From: Dokdonella sp.
GTDB lineage: Bacteria; Pseudomonadota; Gammaproteobacteria; Xanthomonadales; Rhodanobacteraceae
Length of the DNA stretch: 64,000 bases
Direction of reading: 5' to 3'
Assembly: GCF_019634775.1 (NCBI RefSeq)
Contig: NZ_JAHCAS010000002.1
Span: forward strand, 496,001-560,000
The notes beneath the pieces are model-generated. The model did not search any database, was not told the DNA's origin, and worked only from the letters and a program-made list of their open reading frames with translations. This document shows, piece by piece, positions 29,983 through 40,780 of this stretch. Each line of letters starts with the position of its first letter. Position 1 is the first letter of the stretch. Both the position numbers and the translations under genes were made by a program.

Positions 29983-31224
29983 ATGTTCCGACCGCTCGAA
30001 GTCTTCATCGGCCTGCGCTACACGCGCGCCAAGCGCCGCAACCATTTCATCTCGTTCATTTCACTGGTGTCGATCCTCGGCATCGCGGTCGGCGTGACTG
30101 CACTGATCACCGTCATTTCGGTGATGAACGGCTTCGACAAGGAGCTCAAGGAGCGCATCCTCGGCATGGTCGCGCACGCGACGATCTCGGGCATCGACGA
30201 AAGCGTGCGCGACTGGCCGCATGCTCTCGAACGCGCCGCGGCGAATCCGCACGTGCTCGGCGCCGCGCCCTATGTCGAACGCGAGGCCATGCTGCAAGGC
30301 GAGCGTGTGGCCGGTGCGATCGTGCGCGGCGTCCTGCCCGAGTACGAGCCACGCGTGTCGGAAGTCGATCGGCGCATGGTGCAAGGTTCACTCGACGAAC
30401 TTGCCAGGGGGCGCTTCAATATCGTGCTTGGCCGCGAACTGGCGATGCAGCTCGGCGTCGGCATCGGTGACATGGTCACCGTCATCACCCCCGAGGTCAG
30501 CACCTCACCGGCCGGCGTGCAGCCGCGCTTCAAGCGCTTCCACGTCAGCGGTCTGTTCGAAGTCGGCATGCAGGAATACGACGGCGGTCTCGCCATCATG
30601 CACATGGACGACGCGCAGACGCTGTATCGCCTGGGCGGACCGACCGGCGTGCGCCTGCGCCTCGACGACCTTTTCCGCGCCTATGCAGTCGCGCGCGACG
30701 TTTCCGGCCAGCTCGGCCAGGCCTATCGCGTGACCGACTGGATGCAGGGCCACAGCAACTTCTTCAAGGCGATCGCCATGGAGAAGAAGGTCATGTTCCT
30801 GATCCTCTCGCTGATCGTCGCGGTGGCCGCGTTCAACCTCGTCTCGACCCTGGTCATGCTGGTCACCGACAAGCAGGCCGACATCGCCATCCTGCGCACG
30901 CTCGGGGCCACGCCGGCCAGCGTGATGGGCATGTTCATGGTGCAAGGGGTGCTGGTCGGTGCGCTCGGCATCGCCCTTGGCGTGCTGTTCGGCGTGCTGC
31001 TCTCACTCAACCTCGAGGCGATCGTCAAGTGGGTCGAGACGACGTTCGGCATCTCGTTCCTGTCGCCCGATGTCTACTACATCAGCGAACTGCCGTCCGA
31101 TCTGCACTGGAACGACGTTGGCTGGATCACGGTGACGGCTTTCGTGTTCTGCGTCATCGCCACGCTGTACCCGGCCTGGCGTGCAGCGCGTACCGAACCG
31201 GCGGCGGCGTTGCGCCATGAATGA
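29983..31224 (+). CDS. lolC: LolC/E-type lipoprotein-releasing permease
   Basis: The 413-aa protein starts [20 protein letters not shown]. It has one N-terminal membrane helix ([20 protein letters not shown]), a large periplasmic domain of about 220 residues, and three C-terminal helices of the FtsX domain ([60 protein letters not shown]). This is the LolC/LolE layout. Only one such gene precedes lolD, so the exporter may be a LolF-type homodimer or use a second subunit elsewhere. It extracts outer-membrane lipoproteins from the inner membrane. Confidence 0.94.
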   Translation: MFRPLEVFIGLRYTRAKRRNHFISFISLVSILGIAVGVTALITVISVMNGFDKELKERILGMVAHATISGIDESVRDWPHALERAAANPHVLGAAPYVEREAMLQGERVAGAIVRGVLPEYEPRVSEVDRRMVQGSLDELARGRFNIVLGRELAMQLGVGIGDMVTVITPEVSTSPAGVQPRFKRFHVSGLFEVGMQEYDGGLAIMHMDDAQTLYRLGGPTGVRLRLDDLFRAYAVARDVSGQLGQAYRVTDWMQGHSNFFKAIAMEKKVMFLILSLIVAVAAFNLVSTLVMLVTDKQADIAILRTLGATPASVMGMFMVQGVLVGALGIALGVLFGVLLSLNLEAIVKWVETTFGISFLSPDVYYISELPSDLHWNDVGWITVTAFVFCVIATLYPAWRAARTEPAAALRHE

Positions 31225-31240
31225 GCCGAAGGAATCCGTG

Positions 31241-31930
31241 ATGACGATGCCGGTCGTGCTCAGTGCCGACAAGGTCGCCAAGGTCTATGCCGAGGGCAGC
31301 CTGCGCACCGATGTGCTGCACGATGTCAGCTTCAGCGTGCGGTCCGGCGAGACCGTGGCGATCGTCGGTGCCTCGGGCAGCGGCAAGAGCACCTTGCTGC
31401 ACATCCTCGGCGGCCTCGACACGGCGACCTCGGGCGAAGTGACAGTCGCGGGCCGGGAAATGTCGCGCTTGTCCGACCGCGCGCGCGGCGTGCTGCGCAA
31501 TCGCGCGCTCGGCTTCATCTACCAGTTTCATCACCTCCTGCCTGAGTTCACCGCGCTCGAGAACGTGTGCATGCCGTTGCTGATCCGCGGCACGTCGATC
31601 GCCGACGCGTGCACGCAGGCCACCGCATTGCTCGAACGCGTCGGCCTCGGCGCGCGCCTCGGACACAAGCCCGGCGAACTGAGCGGCGGCGAACGCCAGC
31701 GCGCCGCGGTCGCACGTGCGCTCGTCACCCGTCCCGCCTGCGTGCTCGGCGATGAACCAACCGGCAACCTCGACGAACGCAACGCCGCGCAAGTCTACGA
31801 GCTCATGCTGGAACTCAACCGCGAGATCGGCACGGCGCTCGTCCTTGTCACGCATGACCGTGGCTTGGCCGAGAGGATGGATCGGGTGCTGGAGTTGCGC
31901 GGTGGGAAGTTGCACGAGCTCGTGGAATAG
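31241..31930 (+). CDS. lolD: Lipoprotein-releasing ABC ATPase LolD
   Basis: I favour the ATG at 31241 (229 aa) because AAGGA lies seven bases before it. An ATG at 31217, overlapping the lolC stop, would add eight residues. Motifs are Walker [11 protein letters not shown]-loop [17 protein letters not shown] (the LolD-specific segment), signature [15 protein letters not shown] and Walker [15 protein letters not shown]. It powers LolC/E lipoprotein release. A dispersed repeat with a long hairpin follows. Confidence 0.95.
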   Translation: MTMPVVLSADKVAKVYAEGSLRTDVLHDVSFSVRSGETVAIVGASGSGKSTLLHILGGLDTATSGEVTVAGREMSRLSDRARGVLRNRALGFIYQFHHLLPEFTALENVCMPLLIRGTSIADACTQATALLERVGLGARLGHKPGELSGGERQRAAVARALVTRPACVLGDEPTGNLDERNAAQVYELMLELNREIGTALVLVTHDRGLAERMDRVLELRGGKLHELVE

Positions 31931-31949
31931 ACTCGACCGCCCCACGGCC

Positions 31950-32078
31950 GTCATGCCGGTGCAGGCCGGCGTCCAGCTCCTTGCGTTTGCTGTTCGTTTT
32001 CTCTTGGTGGCTTGGGTACCGGGTTCCGCTCGCCTCGACAGCGAGCGGAACCGGATACCAAAGTCGCCAACAGGAAGC
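31950..32078. repeat. Dispersed repeat with a long hairpin between lolD and xseA
   Basis: The block opens GTCATGCCGGTGCAGGCCGG, a start seen in interspersed repeats of many proteobacteria. It contains GGTTCCGCTCGC (32022-32033) facing GCGAGCGGAACC (32041-32052) around a 7-base loop, with partial outer pairing (GGTA/TACC). It could act as a two-way terminator for the convergent genes. Confidence 0.6.
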
Positions 32079-32220
32079 GCAGAACAAGTCCGGCAGAGCG
32101 CGTGATCCAGGCACCCGCCCACACAACGGCGACGAGCGTCGCCGTATCGTCGCCCGAGGGAGCAGGGAGACCACCTATCCAGCTGTCAAGATTTCCGCGG
32201 CTAGCTCGGTGATCTGGAGA

Positions 32221-33579
32221 TTACTCCCCCATGACCCTCACCCGAATCTCACCATCCACCAACCGCGCACGCAACGCGGTGCCGGCAGTGACATCGCCGA
32301 CCGAACGCAGCACGCGGCCGCTGTCGGCGTCGAACAGGATCGCGTAGCCGCGGCTGAGGGTGGCAAGCGGGCTGGTGGCCTGCAGCGTGCGGGCGAGTCC
32401 GGCCATGCTCATGCGGCGGCGCTCGATGGCGTGGACGACTGCACGACACAGGCGGGTCTGCAGGGTGTCGAGACGCGTGTGCGTGCGCTGAATGTGCGCA
32501 CCAGGGTGGTTGACCTCGAGGCGCGAAAGCGCCTTGGCGAGACGGGCATGCCGGCGCTCGCTGCCGTGGGCGACGAACTGCTCGAGGCGCCGGCGCAGGC
32601 CGAGCAGACGCTCATGGCCACGCGCGAGCCGCTCGCCGGGGCGCAGGGCCTGAAGGCGCGCATGCCAGTGGTCGAGATGCTGGGCGAGGGCTTCGAGACG
32701 GTGGCGCTGGCGGACCACCAGGCGATCGCGCTGGCCCTGCAGGAGACGGCCGAGATCGGCCTGGTCCGGCACGAGCAACTCGGCAGCAGCCGAAGGCGTG
32801 GGCGCCCTCAGGTCGGCAACGAAGTCGGCGATCGACACATCGGTTTCGTGACCGATCGCGGCGACCACCGGAATCGGGCTGGCCACGATCGCGCGCGCGA
32901 CACGTTCGTCGTTGAAGGCCCACAGATCCTCGAGCGAGCCGCCGCCGCGGGTGAGCAGCAGTACGTCGTGCCGTGCGGCTGCAGCGGCGGCAGCCAGCAT
33001 CGTGGCGATCGCCGGTGCTGCCTCATTGCCTTGCACCGGCACCGGCAGCACGTCGACTTCGACCAGCGGGAAACGTCGACCAAGGACGCTGAGCACGTCA
33101 CGCACGGCCGCGCCGGTGGCCGAGGTGATGACGCCGATCCGGCGCGGCCATGCGGGAAGGGCGCGCTTGCGGGCGGCATCGAACAGACCTTCCGCGGCGA
33201 GACGGGCTTTCAGGCGTTCGAATTCGCGGCGCAACGCGCCTTCGCCGGCTGGTTCGAGGTGCTCGGCGATGAGCTGGAACTCGCCGCGCGCTTCGTACAG
33301 GCTGACACGTGCGCGTGCCAGCACCTGCATGCCGTCGGTCGGCTTGAATGGCAACCAGGTGCTGCGCGGCTTGAACATCGCGCAGCGTACCTGTGCTGCG
33401 CTGTCCTTGAGCGTGAAGTAGAGATGCCCTGAGGCCGGGCGCGAGACATTCGACAGTTCACCCTCGACCCACACCAGCGGCAGGGCATCTTCGATGAGGT
33501 CGCGTGCCAGGCGGTTGAGCGAGGACGGCGTAAGGATCGTGCGCGCCCGTGCACCGTCGCCTTCATTTGCCGGGCTCAT
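32221..33579 (-). CDS. xseA: Exodeoxyribonuclease VII large subunit
   Basis: The ATG at 33579 gives 452 aa (E. coli 456). The N-terminal OB-fold is seen in TPSSLNRLARDLIEDALPLV and SGHLYFTLKDSAAQVRCAMF. The catalytic domain carries RRIGVITSATGAAVRDVLSV, LLTRGGGSLEDLWAFNDERV and AIGHETDVSIADFVADLRAP, followed by a long coiled coil and the C-terminal SRGYAILFD. With XseB it degrades single-stranded DNA to large oligonucleotides in repair. xseB is not in the window. Confidence 0.96.
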   Translation of the reverse strand: MSPANEGDGARARTILTPSSLNRLARDLIEDALPLVWVEGELSNVSRPASGHLYFTLKDSAAQVRCAMFKPRSTWLPFKPTDGMQVLARARVSLYEARGEFQLIAEHLEPAGEGALRREFERLKARLAAEGLFDAARKRALPAWPRRIGVITSATGAAVRDVLSVLGRRFPLVEVDVLPVPVQGNEAAPAIATMLAAAAAAARHDVLLLTRGGGSLEDLWAFNDERVARAIVASPIPVVAAIGHETDVSIADFVADLRAPTPSAAAELLVPDQADLGRLLQGQRDRLVVRQRHRLEALAQHLDHWHARLQALRPGERLARGHERLLGLRRRLEQFVAHGSERRHARLAKALSRLEVNHPGAHIQRTHTRLDTLQTRLCRAVVHAIERRRMSMAGLARTLQATSPLATLSRGYAILFDADSGRVLRSVGDVTAGTALRARLVDGEIRVRVMGE

Positions 33580-33762
33580 GGATGAATGGTTGCCGTTGTA
33601 TCCATGGTGACGGTTTCGCATGGTCTGCCTGCGCTGGCAAGGGGCGGATGGCATGGATCCGCTCTGTCCGACGTATACCCAGCCCCCCGAACTCGTTGTA
33701 CATTTCGTCGCACGGGCAAGGATCAGGCGTCCGCCAGCGGGTTTGGCGCAGGGGGATATGGA

Positions 33763-35940
33763 ATGGGTGATGCCGGGTTCAGTACGGCGTTGGCAAGTTC
33801 GCGCCCTCTCGAGATCCTCCTTGTGGAGGACAATCCGGGCGACGTGCGTCTTGTCGTCGAAGCCCTGCGGCAAGGACGCTTGCTGCACCACCTGTGCATT
33901 GCCGCGAGTGGCGACGAGGCGATGGCGGTGTTGCGCCGCGAAGGCCGCCATGCGCATTGCCTGCGCCCGGATCTGATCCTGCTCGATCTCAACTTGCCTG
34001 GCCTGAGCGGCCACGAGTTGCTGCACGTCTTGAAATCGGATCCCACCTTTGCGCGCATCCCGGTCGTCGTCCTGACCGGATCGGTCGCGCACGAGGACAT
34101 CGTGCGCGCCTACGCCTCGCATGCGAATTGCTACATCCGCAAACCGGTCGATCTCGACCAACTGCTGGGCGTCATGCGCACGGTCGGCAACTTCTGGCTG
34201 TCAGTGGTGGATCTGCCGGGAGCGGGCAGCCGCGAGCGCCTCGGCAACTGGCGCTTGCTGCTGGTCGAGGACAATCCTGGCGATGCGCGTCTCGTCGTCG
34301 AAATGCTCTCCGCGCCGCAGTTGGAAATCGTTCACGTGGAACGCTTGTCCGACGCGCTCGATCGGCTGCGCGATGGGGCGTTCACGGTAGCCCTTGCCGA
34401 TCCCGGTTTGCCCGACTCGAGCGGCATCGACACGATCGGGGCGCTGTTGCGCGCGGCGCCACTGCTGCCGGTGGTGGTGTTGAGCGGCGCCGAGGATGAA
34501 AACCTGGCCCTGCGTGCGATCCAGCTCGGTGCACAGGACTACGTGGTCAAGGGACGGGTCGATGCGGATGCGTTGGTACGCGTGATGCGCTACGCAGTCG
34601 AGCGCAAGCTCGTGCAGGAGCGCCTCGACTATCTGGCCACCCACGACGGCGTCAGTGGCCTGCCGAACCGTCAGGTTTTCATCGATGAGCTTGGTCATGC
34701 GATTGCGCAGTGTCAATTGCGCAGCCACGATGCCGCCGTGCTGATGGTGTCGCTGTCGGGGCTGTCGCGCGTGAACCAGGTGCATGGGCACGATTTCGGC
34801 GATCTCGTCATCGGTGCCGCCGTCGCGCGCATGCGCAATGTACTGCCATCGGCTGCGCGCGTCGCCTGTACGGGCAGTGCCGAGTTCTCGGTCATCCTGA
34901 CTGACACGCAGTCGATCATGGATACGCCGCACATTGCAGAAGAACTGATCGCCGAAATTGGTCGGCCTGGCACCATCAACGGCCAGCAATACAGTCTTGG
35001 CGCCAACGTTGGCATGAGTCTGTTTGGCATCGACGCGGAGACGCCGTCGACCCTGCTCAAATGCGCCGAGACGGCGCTGTATCAGGCAAAGAGCGTGGGC
35101 AGGAATACGTTTCGCTTCTATTCGGCAAAGATGAATGCCACCGTGCTGGATCGTCTGGCGATCGAGCACGACCTGCGTGATGCGATAGACCGGGAGGATT
35201 TCGAACTCCACTTCCAGCCACTGTTCGACGTGATGGATGGCAGCCTGGTTGGTGCCGAGGCATTGCTGCGCTGGCGCCATCCGTCGCGTGGCCTGCTCGC
35301 GCCAGAGCATTTCCTCGACGTTGCCGAACAGAGCGGATCGATCCTCGAGATCGGAGCGTGGGTGGTATGCGAAGCCTGCAGGATCGCCGCGGCTTGGCCG
35401 GAAATCGGTGGGCGTCGCGTGCAGATCGCGGTCAACGTTTCCGCGCGCCAGCTCGTTGCCAGCGGTTTCGCTGAAGTCGTCGACCTTGCCCTCGAAACGA
35501 GTGGGTTGCCGCCGTCGGCGCTGGTCATCGAACTGACCGAAAGCATGATGCAGGCCGAAAGCTCGCGCGACATGTTGCAGCGCCTGCGTGCGCGTGGCGT
35601 CAACATAGCCATCGACGATTTCGGTACCGGCTTCAGTTCGCTGGCCTACCTGCGCCGGTTCCCGGTCGACGTGCTGAAGATCGACCGCACCTTTCTCGGT
35701 GCTGTCACTGGCGACGAACGCGATGCAGCCATCGTGCGCACGATCGTTGCCATGGCGCGCAATCTTGCCCTGTCTGTCGTCGCCGAGGGGGTCGAAACCA
35801 AGGCACAGCTCGAGTTCCTGCGCGGAATCGGCTGTGACAAGGCCCAGGGGTACCTGCTCGGTCGTCCGGTCGACGCACCTGCGTTCTCGGCTTGGCTGGG
35901 AGCCGGCACGCACGGCTTGCTCTCTGACGGGAGCAGTTGA
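33763..35940 (+). CDS. REC-REC-GGDEF(degenerate)-EAL signalling protein
   Basis: The ATG at 33763 follows a G-rich ribosome-binding site; 725 aa. REC1 has ILLVEDNPGD, phospho-acceptor Asp75 ([10 protein letters not shown]) and IRKPV. REC2 has LLLVEDNPGDARLVVEML, Asp213 (ALADPGLPD) and YVVKGR. The GGDEF region has TGSAEF at residues 370-375 in place of GGDEF, so it cannot be a normal diguanylate cyclase. The EAL domain keeps EALLRW (Glu499), ELTESMM, DDFGTGFSSLAYL and EGVETKAQL, so it probably hydrolyses cyclic di-GMP, under control of two phosphorylation sites. The stop overlaps the histidine kinase start. Confidence 0.9.
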   Translation: MGDAGFSTALASSRPLEILLVEDNPGDVRLVVEALRQGRLLHHLCIAASGDEAMAVLRREGRHAHCLRPDLILLDLNLPGLSGHELLHVLKSDPTFARIPVVVLTGSVAHEDIVRAYASHANCYIRKPVDLDQLLGVMRTVGNFWLSVVDLPGAGSRERLGNWRLLLVEDNPGDARLVVEMLSAPQLEIVHVERLSDALDRLRDGAFTVALADPGLPDSSGIDTIGALLRAAPLLPVVVLSGAEDENLALRAIQLGAQDYVVKGRVDADALVRVMRYAVERKLVQERLDYLATHDGVSGLPNRQVFIDELGHAIAQCQLRSHDAAVLMVSLSGLSRVNQVHGHDFGDLVIGAAVARMRNVLPSAARVACTGSAEFSVILTDTQSIMDTPHIAEELIAEIGRPGTINGQQYSLGANVGMSLFGIDAETPSTLLKCAETALYQAKSVGRNTFRFYSAKMNATVLDRLAIEHDLRDAIDREDFELHFQPLFDVMDGSLVGAEALLRWRHPSRGLLAPEHFLDVAEQSGSILEIGAWVVCEACRIAAAWPEIGGRRVQIAVNVSARQLVASGFAEVVDLALETSGLPPSALVIELTESMMQAESSRDMLQRLRARGVNIAIDDFGTGFSSLAYLRRFPVDVLKIDRTFLGAVTGDERDAAIVRTIVAMARNLALSVVAEGVETKAQLEFLRGIGCDKAQGYLLGRPVDAPAFSAWLGAGTHGLLSDGSS

Positions 35941-38651
35941 TGCTGTCGCGGCTGCTGCGAAACCCGCTGCATTTCGGTTGTGCACTCGCCGTTGCGGTCA
36001 TCGCGTTGGGATTCCTCGGTGCAAGGCCATGGGTCGAGGACGATCTGCTCAGGATCCGTCCGTTGAGCGCGGCGCTGGGTCTACTCGTTGCCCTTGGCCT
36101 GTTGCTGCGCGCCCGCGGTGGATCACGTATCCCGAAAGTGCTGGTCGGAGTCGTGGTTGCCGGTCTGTGCGGCCTTCAGCTCAGCTGGTTCCTGGTTGGC
36201 GGTTCGGGTACCGGCAGCGATGGCTCGGACATGCAGGCGGTCGGACAGGGCTTTGCCGCCGGATTGTTCTGTGTCGGCATGGCCTTCATTCTCGATGGGG
36301 TGCTACCGGCGCACTGGGGGCGCCACTTCGTGTTTGGCCTGATCGGGGCGGTCGTTGCCGGCATCGGTGTGTTCGGCCTGATCGAGATCGTCGGTCTGCG
36401 TCAGGGCCTCGGCATCGCCAACGAGGACCTGCCGGTCGGCATGCGCCTGCCGAGTGCCCTGACCTTGCTGTTCAGCGGAGTTGCCTTGCTGGCCGGTGCG
36501 CGCTTGCGTGGCGTGGCGATCGAAGGGGCTTCGCTCGCCGATGTGCGTCCAGGAGCGCTGCGCGACCGCACCGGCATCGCTGCCGGGCTTGCCATGTTGT
36601 GCATCAGCTTGGGTGCAACCGGCTTGATCTGGCGCGAGACGCAGATCGATGCGCGTGCACAGGAGCGTCAGCGCGCCGATGAAGGACTCGATCGCTTCGC
36701 CGACGCCCTCGGTGAGCAGGCGCTGGCGACCTCTGCGCTGCTGGATGGACTGGCGGGGCTATTCGCTGCATCGGATGATGTCACCGAGGAGGAATGGAGC
36801 GAGTACCTGCGACACACGCAAGTCGAAAAGCGCTATCCAGCCGTAGTAGCCGTCCTGTTCGTGCGTGGTGTGCGCGGCGCTGCTGAGCCAAAGCGAGAAC
36901 AACAATTCGATGCCGATCACATGCAGCAGGCGAGCCGTCCATCGCGATGGTCCGAGCGCCAAATGGTCATCACCTATGTGTCACCCAGGGCGGAAGTCCT
37001 GCGCGCGCTCATAGGCACCGATATCGAACGCGACCCCAACTATCGCCAGATCCTCGACATTGCCCGCGACGGTCTGGCATTTGCGGTATCCGCTCCGATT
37101 GCATTCGCCCGCCATGGAGACCCCAGGCAACGTACCGGCTTCGCGGTCGTCCGCGACGTGCATGGCGCCACGCCGGAGGACAGCGGATTCGTCTACGTGA
37201 TGATCGACATGGCTGCACTCGTCGCGCGCGTGCGCGATGATGTCGGTGCGGCATGGATCAGCCTGCGCGTACGGGATCTTGGCGTGGACGATGCGGCTGG
37301 AGTACTGCATGACACGGCTGACTTCGTTGATTCGCGTTCCCCGCTGTCGGCTGAGATCGATGTCGGTGGACGCCGTTGGCAAATCCAGACGCAGGCGCGG
37401 ACCGCGCAGTCCGGGGATGTCGCCTCGCGCACGTCGTCGCTCGTGGCCATCGTTGGTCCGCTGGTCGCGGTTGCCCTGTTCGCGATCACCTGGGTACTCG
37501 CAGGTCACCGTGCGCGTGCGCTGAACTTGGCAGCGCGCATGACCGCGGAGCTTCGTCGCAGCCAGCGTGCCCAGCGGGCGATTGCCGATACTGCAAGCGC
37601 CGGGATCATCACGGCAGACGCAAACGGAAAAATCCTCTACGCCAACCCGGCAGTCGCGGCGATCTTCGCCTACGAAGCCGACGACTTGCCCGGGCGCCAT
37701 CTGACCGAACTCGTTCCGGAGCGTCATCGCGAACGCCATCAGCTCGGTATTGACCGTGCCCGCGCGGGAATATCACCGAACATTCTGGGTCGATCGATCG
37801 AAAGCGTCGGACGGCGCAGCGACGGCAGCGAATTTCCGATAGAACTCATCGCCTCGGAATGGTCGAGTGACGGAACGATCTACTTCACCGGATTCGTCCT
37901 TGACATCAGCGGGCGCAAGCAACAGGAGTCGATGCTGCTGCAGAAGACACGCGAACTCGAGCGCTCGAATGCGGAGCTGGAGCAGTTCGCCTACGTGGCG
38001 TCACATGACCTGCAGGAGCCGTTGCGCATGGTGGCGAGCTATGTGCAGTTGCTCGCGCGGCGCTACCGAGGCCGCCTCGATCACGACGCGGACGAATTCA
38101 TCGGCTTCGCCGTCGATGGTGCATCGCGCATGCAATCGCTCATCCAGGACCTGCTGGCCTACGCGCGCGTGGGGCGCTCGGGTCAACAGTCGATCCCGGT
38201 GCATATTGGCCACTGTGCGGCATCGGCGCGCTTGGCACTCCAAGAGTCGATCGTCGAGAGCGGTGCGTGCGTCGACATCGCCGCCGACGGCGTTGCCCGA
38301 GCGGTCCCGAGTCAACTCGTCCAGCTGTTCCAGAATCTGATCGGCAATGCAATCAAATTTCGCAGCAAGGACACGCCGATCGTTTCGATCGACGCGACGC
38401 GGGAGGATGAGTTCTGGCACGTGCGCGTGCGCGACAACGGCATCGGCATCGAGCCTCGATACCGTGAACGCGTGTTCGCGATCTTCCAGCGCCTGCATAC
38501 ACGCAACGAGTATCCAGGCACAGGGATCGGCCTGGCGATCTGTCGCAAGATTGTCGAGGGCTTTGGGGGGCGCATCTGGATCGAGTCAGAAACAGGACAA
38601 CAAGGCAGCGTTTTCCATTTCACCATTCCCGCCAGCGAGGACAGTGCATGA
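35940..38651 (+). CDS. CHASE-PAS hybrid-less sensor histidine kinase
   Basis: The ATG at 35940 shares a base with the previous stop (TGATG); 903 aa. The first 200 residues hold about six or seven membrane helices (MASE-like), followed by a CHASE-type periplasmic region ([54 protein letters not shown]), another helix, and a PAS domain ([31 protein letters not shown]). The kinase has the H box [14 protein letters not shown] (His689) and an ATPase domain ([33 protein letters not shown]). The H box resembles phytochrome-type kinases that phosphorylate Rcp1-like regulators, one of which follows directly. Confidence 0.92.
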   Translation: MLSRLLRNPLHFGCALAVAVIALGFLGARPWVEDDLLRIRPLSAALGLLVALGLLLRARGGSRIPKVLVGVVVAGLCGLQLSWFLVGGSGTGSDGSDMQAVGQGFAAGLFCVGMAFILDGVLPAHWGRHFVFGLIGAVVAGIGVFGLIEIVGLRQGLGIANEDLPVGMRLPSALTLLFSGVALLAGARLRGVAIEGASLADVRPGALRDRTGIAAGLAMLCISLGATGLIWRETQIDARAQERQRADEGLDRFADALGEQALATSALLDGLAGLFAASDDVTEEEWSEYLRHTQVEKRYPAVVAVLFVRGVRGAAEPKREQQFDADHMQQASRPSRWSERQMVITYVSPRAEVLRALIGTDIERDPNYRQILDIARDGLAFAVSAPIAFARHGDPRQRTGFAVVRDVHGATPEDSGFVYVMIDMAALVARVRDDVGAAWISLRVRDLGVDDAAGVLHDTADFVDSRSPLSAEIDVGGRRWQIQTQARTAQSGDVASRTSSLVAIVGPLVAVALFAITWVLAGHRARALNLAARMTAELRRSQRAQRAIADTASAGIITADANGKILYANPAVAAIFAYEADDLPGRHLTELVPERHRERHQLGIDRARAGISPNILGRSIESVGRRSDGSEFPIELIASEWSSDGTIYFTGFVLDISGRKQQESMLLQKTRELERSNAELEQFAYVASHDLQEPLRMVASYVQLLARRYRGRLDHDADEFIGFAVDGASRMQSLIQDLLAYARVGRSGQQSIPVHIGHCAASARLALQESIVESGACVDIAADGVARAVPSQLVQLFQNLIGNAIKFRSKDTPIVSIDATREDEFWHVRVRDNGIGIEPRYRERVFAIFQRLHTRNEYPGTGIGLAICRKIVEGFGGRIWIESETGQQGSVFHFTIPASEDSA

Positions 38652-39097
38652 ACGCGCAAAAGACCGCCCATGTCGTCGAGATACTGCTCGTCGAGGACAA
38701 CGAAGGCGATGTGCGCCTGACCCGCGAGGCCCTGAGCGAAGGCCGCATCCGCAATTGCCTCAGCGTGGTCAACGACGGTGAACAGGCGCTCGCCTTCCTG
38801 CGTCGCCAGGAGCCATATGCGCAGGCGCCGCGCCCGGACCTGATCCTGCTCGACCTGAACTTGCCGCGGCTCGACGGCCGCGAAGTACTCGCCGAGATCA
38901 AGAGTGATCCCGACCTCAAGCAGATACCGGTGGTCGTGTTGACCAGTTCGCGCGCAGAGCAGGATCTGCTGCGCGCCTATGACCTGCATGCCAACTGCTT
39001 CATCGGCAAGCCGGTTGCATTTGAGGAATTCATCGACGTCGTGCGCAGCATCGAGGATTTCTGGCTGACCATCGTCGTGCTGCCCCCAAAGGAGTGA
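38648..39097 (+). CDS. Rcp1-like single-domain response regulator
   Basis: The 149-aa REC protein overlaps the kinase stop (ATGA). It shows [18 protein letters not shown], phospho-acceptor Asp69 ([10 protein letters not shown]), [14 protein letters not shown] and GKPVAFEEF. Its sequence is close to the first REC of the GGDEF-EAL protein two genes upstream, which suggests that both receive phosphate from the same kinase and compete for it. It has no output domain and probably acts by binding or as a phosphate sink. Confidence 0.92.
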   Translation: MNAQKTAHVVEILLVEDNEGDVRLTREALSEGRIRNCLSVVNDGEQALAFLRRQEPYAQAPRPDLILLDLNLPRLDGREVLAEIKSDPDLKQIPVVVLTSSRAEQDLLRAYDLHANCFIGKPVAFEEFIDVVRSIEDFWLTIVVLPPKE

Positions 39098-39172
39098 TGG
39101 GCACGGGTAAGGAGCGCCCCTGCGCGCGATTCCTTGCAGCTATCGAAGAACCTTCGTGCACCGGGAGCGCTT

Positions 39173-40621
39173 CTACGCATCACTTTCAGGCGGGTTGCCG
39201 TTGCGGCGACGACGGATGCCGAGCCATCGTGCCAGCAGGGCGAGACCAGACCAGAGCAGGATCGCGGCGGCCGGCCAGGCCAGCGCACGCGGCCACAGGA
39301 AGGCCACCACGGCGATGGCGAGAAGGAGCAACCCCCCGATGCCAAGCATCGACGATTCGGAGCGGCCGAGTACGCGCCGGTTGGTGATCGCCGCACCGAC
39401 CGAGTTGGCCAGGCGCAGCGCACCGGCTGCCGCGCGCCCTGAACTGCCACCCTTGCATGCGGCGGCGCGATGATTCCGACGCTGCAGACGTCTGCCTTCG
39501 TGCAGGACGATCTCGGTGCTGTTGTCGAGATCCTGTAGGTACTGCGCTTCCATGCGTTCGGCGAAAGTGCGGTTTTCGACGGCGACGTCGATCTCGCAGT
39601 TGCCGATCCAGCTGGCCAGATTGAGGTTGCTCGAACCGACACGTGACCAACGGCCGTCGGCTACGGCGGACTTCGCGTGCAGCATCGAGCCGTTCCACTC
39701 GAACACACGCACGCCGGCTTCCAGGAGCGGCCGATATCCCGCGCGCGACATCGAGCCGACCGCGGGAATGTCGCTCGATCCTGGCACGAGCAGGCGAACG
39801 TCGACGCCGTCACGAGCCGCAGAGGCCAATGCCTGCACGTAGGGCGTGACGCCGACGAAGTAGGCGTCGGTGAGCCATAGCCGCTCTTCGGCCATGGCTG
39901 CGATCAACTGGTCGAGTCGGTACAGGCCGGCCGCATTCGGCACGGTCGCAATCACACGCAGGTCGACGTCGCCGGCCACGCCGGGCACTGCTGCGCAAGC
40001 ATCGAAATCGAGGGGAGTGCCGATGCGCGCCCAGACGTCGGCAAAGGCGTTGGCCAGCTCGGCGACGGCGGGTCCATGCACGGCGACGCCGGTATCGCGC
40101 CAAGGCGGGATCTTCCTGGCCGGATTGCCCAGCCATTTCGCGCTGACGCAGATGCCGGAAAGGAAGCCCGCATGACCGTCGGTCACGAGCAGCTTGCGAT
40201 GGTCGCGCGAAAGCCAGCCAAGCGGACTGGCGAGCCGTGGCGGGTTGTAGGTGCGCACTTCTCCGCCTGCGGCGACCAGCGGTGACCAGAATCGCGCACG
40301 TGACTGACCGAAGCAGCCGAGCCAGTCGCGCACGACGCGGACCCGTACGCCGGCCTCGGCGCGCTCGACGAGCGCGTCCCGGAAGGTGCGCGCAGTTTCA
40401 TCGTCGCGGAAGATGTAGTTCTCGAACAGAATCGATGCGCGCGCCGCACGGATCGAGGCCAGCCAGGCATCGTAGTTCGCTGCGGCATCGATCAGCAGTT
40501 CGATCGCATTTCCGCCGATCAGCGGCGCACCCGCCGCACGGCTCAAGGCCTGCGTGGCGACGAGCCGCGTCGACGCATTCCACGCGGGCACGGGCCTCGG
40601 TTCGAAGGGCAGGGCGGACAT
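39173..40621 (-). CDS. Cardiolipin synthase-like phospholipase D family protein
   Basis: The ATG at 40621 gives 482 aa. It has two HKD motifs: SRDHRKLLVTDGHAGF and SMLHAKSAVADGRW, each with the required H-x-K-x4-D, and further PLD-family segments (FENYIFRDDETA, DAYFVGVTPYV). This fits the ClsB/ClsA group that joins phosphatidylglycerol or related lipids. Unusually, the membrane helices are at the C terminus (GIGGLLLLAIAVVAFLWPRA; AAAILLWSGLALLARWLG), preceded by a basic region. The REP cluster lies just upstream. Confidence 0.88.
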   Translation of the reverse strand: MSALPFEPRPVPAWNASTRLVATQALSRAAGAPLIGGNAIELLIDAAANYDAWLASIRAARASILFENYIFRDDETARTFRDALVERAEAGVRVRVVRDWLGCFGQSRARFWSPLVAAGGEVRTYNPPRLASPLGWLSRDHRKLLVTDGHAGFLSGICVSAKWLGNPARKIPPWRDTGVAVHGPAVAELANAFADVWARIGTPLDFDACAAVPGVAGDVDLRVIATVPNAAGLYRLDQLIAAMAEERLWLTDAYFVGVTPYVQALASAARDGVDVRLLVPGSSDIPAVGSMSRAGYRPLLEAGVRVFEWNGSMLHAKSAVADGRWSRVGSSNLNLASWIGNCEIDVAVENRTFAERMEAQYLQDLDNSTEIVLHEGRRLQRRNHRAAACKGGSSGRAAAGALRLANSVGAAITNRRVLGRSESSMLGIGGLLLLAIAVVAFLWPRALAWPAAAILLWSGLALLARWLGIRRRRNGNPPESDA

Positions 40622-40677
40622 GCGGGTGAGTGTAGCGCCCGAAGGAGAAGAGCACCGCCCACACGGGCGTCCTTTCT

Positions 40678-40768
40678 GCATGAGCCCGTTCACGGGCGAT
40701 CGGACACTGCGATGAATCGAAAAGCCGAGCATCGTCCCTTAAGGGGCTCCTGCAGCGGCTCCTGCGGG
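40678..40768. repeat. REP pair upstream of the cardiolipin synthase-like gene
   Basis: A forward unit (ATGAGCCCGTTCACGGGCGA, about 40680-40699) faces a reverse unit with one and a half copies (GCATCGTCCCTTAAGGGGCT then CCTGCAGCGGCTCCTGCGGG, 40729-40768). The reverse arm carries a C-to-T change in its stem. Confidence 0.75.
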
Positions 40769-40780
40769 AGAATGCAGGCG

